Origin: Desulfobacteraceae bacterium
Lineage (GTDB): Bacteria; Desulfobacterota; Desulfobacteria; Desulfobacterales; Desulfosarcinaceae
Length of the DNA: 64,000 nt
Reading direction: 5' to 3'
NCBI GenBank assembly: GCA_003599575.1
Contig: QZKV01000074.1
Location: 1 to 64,000, forward strand
Shown: in pieces, positions 62,659 through 64,000 of the stretch
Numbering within the stretch: the stretch's first letter is position 1
Layout of the letters: each line of letters begins with the position of its first letter
Notes under the pieces: model-generated
Told to the model about the DNA's origin: nothing
The model's database searches: none
What the model saw: only the letters and a program-made list of their open reading frames with translations
Program-made: the position numbers and the translations under genes

Positions 62659-63555
62659 TTAAACTTCCAACCAGGAATCGGAGTAGAGCGTTTTGCCCAG
62701 GATCACGTTGACGGTCTTGGCGTAATCCTGCATCTCTTTGGACAGGCTGGAGATATTGGGTGTCTGCCCCTCCATCATGCCGTAGATCAGGTCCACGATG
62801 TCCTGGCGCTGGCCTTTGGCGATCGCGGTCAGTTGATCGTCGCGCGGATCGGAAATGACCGAATGCATGCCGCACTTTTGCAGCATGACCATGTAGGTCT
62901 GGTTCAGAATGGGACGCAGGTGATCGGGCGGGCCGTTGGAGATGTTGGACAGGCCGCAGGTGCTTTTGGCGCCCGGGCACATGTCGGGAATCATCTTCTG
63001 GAACTCCATCAGGCTGATGGCCTGGGGCTGTTGGATGTTGACCGGTGTGACAATGCCGTCGATCCAGATTTTTCCGTTGGGAATACCCGCTTCGTTGGCG
63101 AAGTAGAGCAGCTCCACGCACAGGGCGGCGCGCTCGTTCTCGTCGCGCGGCAGGCCTTCGGGGCCCCACATCAGGGCGATGAAGTCGGCATTGTACTCGG
63201 CGACCATGGGGACCATGCGCTCATAACGCTCCGGGCGCACCATGATCGAGTTGACGATATGGGGGGTGCCGCTGGGTACCTGCTTGATCACCTTCAGGGC
63301 CGCTTGGATGGCATCGATGTTGGAAGTATCCAATGCCAATGGAATGTCGGGTACCACATCCTGCACCACCTGCACAACCCACGGCATCAGTTCCGCACCG
63401 TCTTTCTTGGCCGGTCCGAGGTTGATGTCGATGTAATCCATACCTTTTTCCTTTTGGAAAAGGGCTTCTTCCTGGATCGGTTTGGAATCGCGTTCCTTGA
63501 ACGCCCGGCCGATCTTTTTGGAAATGACGTTTAAACTTTCACCGATGAGTAACAT
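62659..63555 (-). CDS. acsE: Methyltetrahydrofolate:corrinoid/iron-sulfur protein methyltransferase
   Basis: 298 aa; ATG 63555 with GGGAGG is chosen over an upstream ATG at 63582. Transfers the methyl group of methyl-THF to the cobalt of the corrinoid Fe-S protein, joining the methyl branch to acetyl-CoA synthase/CODH. Pterin-binding TIM barrel: LLIGESLNVISKKIG, DYIDINLGPAKKDG, PLALDTSNIDAIQ, and CGLSNISNGPP. Length is normal for AcsE. Downstream of acsC on the same strand, with a terminator between them. Confidence 0.93.
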   Translation of the reverse strand: MLLIGESLNVISKKIGRAFKERDSKPIQEEALFQKEKGMDYIDINLGPAKKDGAELMPWVVQVVQDVVPDIPLALDTSNIDAIQAALKVIKQVPSGTPHIVNSIMVRPERYERMVPMVAEYNADFIALMWGPEGLPRDENERAALCVELLYFANEAGIPNGKIWIDGIVTPVNIQQPQAISLMEFQKMIPDMCPGAKSTCGLSNISNGPPDHLRPILNQTYMVMLQKCGMHSVISDPRDDQLTAIAKGQRQDIVDLIYGMMEGQTPNISSLSKEMQDYAKTVNVILGKTLYSDSWLEV

Positions 63556-63674
63556 GTGACCTCCCTTGAAAATGTGGTTCATGTATGTGTTTAGAGCGCT
63601 GTGGGTTCGAGAAAACCGTGTGCTGGCTTCCTACTAGACTTTCAGAGTGGTTGCAAACGGTTTGTCCCCCCTGA

Positions 63675-63709
63675 AAAAATCGGGGATGACCGCCGAACGG
63701 TCATCCCCG
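63675..63709 (-). terminator. Rho-independent terminator after acsC
   Basis: Perfect 12-bp stem cggggatgaccg/cggtcatccccg (63681-63692, 63698-63709), 5-nt loop, followed on the minus strand by ATTTTTTC. It starts 10 bp after the acsC stop, so acsE either has its own promoter or depends on read-through. Confidence 0.9.
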
Positions 63710-63718
63710 TCAGTGGGG

Positions 63719-64000
63719 CTACAGGTATTTTTCTCTAAGGAAGCCCGGCAGATGAGCGGCTTCACGCGGACCGACCGTGATGGTCCAGCCGGGCAGCTCT
63801 TCTTCGATATCACCCACGATGGCAGCGGCGTAACCAGGGATGATCAGTTCGGTGTGTTTGACTTTATCCTTGATCCCGCACTTCTTGACGAATGCGCCCA
63901 CATCATCGCCGGCGAATTTGCCAGCCGCCCAGGCCGTGAGCACCGACAAGCCTTCGGAATCCTTGATCAGCAGCCAGGAGGGCACCCGGCTGCCTTCGAC
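63719..64000 (-). CDS. acsC: Corrinoid/iron-sulfur protein large (gamma) subunit, C-terminus only
   Basis: The frame is open to the window edge; 93 codons visible. VPSWLLIKDSEGLSVLTAWA, then HTELIIPGYAAAIVGDIEEE and ITVGPREAAHLPGFL match the end of AcsC/CdhE, the subunit holding the [4Fe-4S] cluster of the methyl-accepting corrinoid protein. The N-terminal Fe-S and TIM-barrel parts lie outside the window. Gene order acsC-acsE supports the call. Confidence 0.85.
   Translation of the reverse strand, partial: VEGSRVPSWLLIKDSEGLSVLTAWAAGKFAGDDVGAFVKKCGIKDKVKHTELIIPGYAAAIVGDIEEELPGWTITVGPREAAHLPGFLREKYL

Overview
The window looks like a chromosome segment of an anaerobic, probably sulfate-reducing deltaproteobacterium (Desulfobacterota, Desulfosarcina/Desulfatitalea-like). 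The basis is a GC-rich backbone with Wood-Ljungdahl genes (metF, acsE, the C-terminus of acsC), very large HdrA-type flavoprotein modules, a HdrC/HdrB-like protein that appears to carry selenocysteine, and many PAS-type sensor kinases. The species assignment is inference; no rRNA or marker gene is present.

Layout. 1-0.7 kb: a RAYT (REP-associated transposase) with its REP palindromes. 0.7-1.7 kb: a GcvH-like protein without a visible lipoyl-lysine. 1.7-2.6 kb: a non-coding array of degenerate repeats. 2.6-10 kb: a minus-strand operon, HTH-REC regulator > metF > Sec-containing HdrC/B-like protein > giant HdrA with an internal GltD/NfnB-like module; it reads as a flavin-based complex linking NAD(P)H, ferredoxin and methylene-THF reduction. 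10.4-12.3 kb: a PAS histidine kinase. 12.7-12.9 kb: tRNA-His and tRNA-Arg.

12.9-37.6 kb is a genomic island. The last 47 bp of tRNA-Arg plus flank recur exactly at 37523-37569, and the DNA between is AT-richer and full of mobile or broken genes. It holds (a) a compact minus-strand operon of NurA-like nuclease, HerA-like ATPase, GHKL/HSP90-like ATPase, radical SAM protein and a small membrane protein, which is the best candidate for an undescribed defence system; (b) a Mu-like immunity-region remnant; (c) an 898-aa P-loop NTPase fused to a mannitol-dehydrogenase-like Rossmann module; (d) two small membrane or secreted proteins sharing a motif; (e) an IS1634-type element interrupted by a complete compact DDE/AAA transposon with a 5-bp target duplication; (f) a DUF3990-type putative toxin pair, a broken nuclease, a Cas2-like SinR protein and small unknowns. 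No integrase is visible.

37.8-42 kb: remnants of Fic and type I restriction (hsdR) genes, an OsmC protein and an AAA ATPase. 42.7-64 kb: ordinary backbone: esterase, ferredoxin-type protein, three sensor kinases, MBL hydrolase, DUF302, hydrolase-cyclase fusion, glycogen-debranching-type enzyme plus GT4 glycosyltransferase, diguanylate cyclase, SDR, ThDP enzyme, then acsE and acsC with their own terminators.
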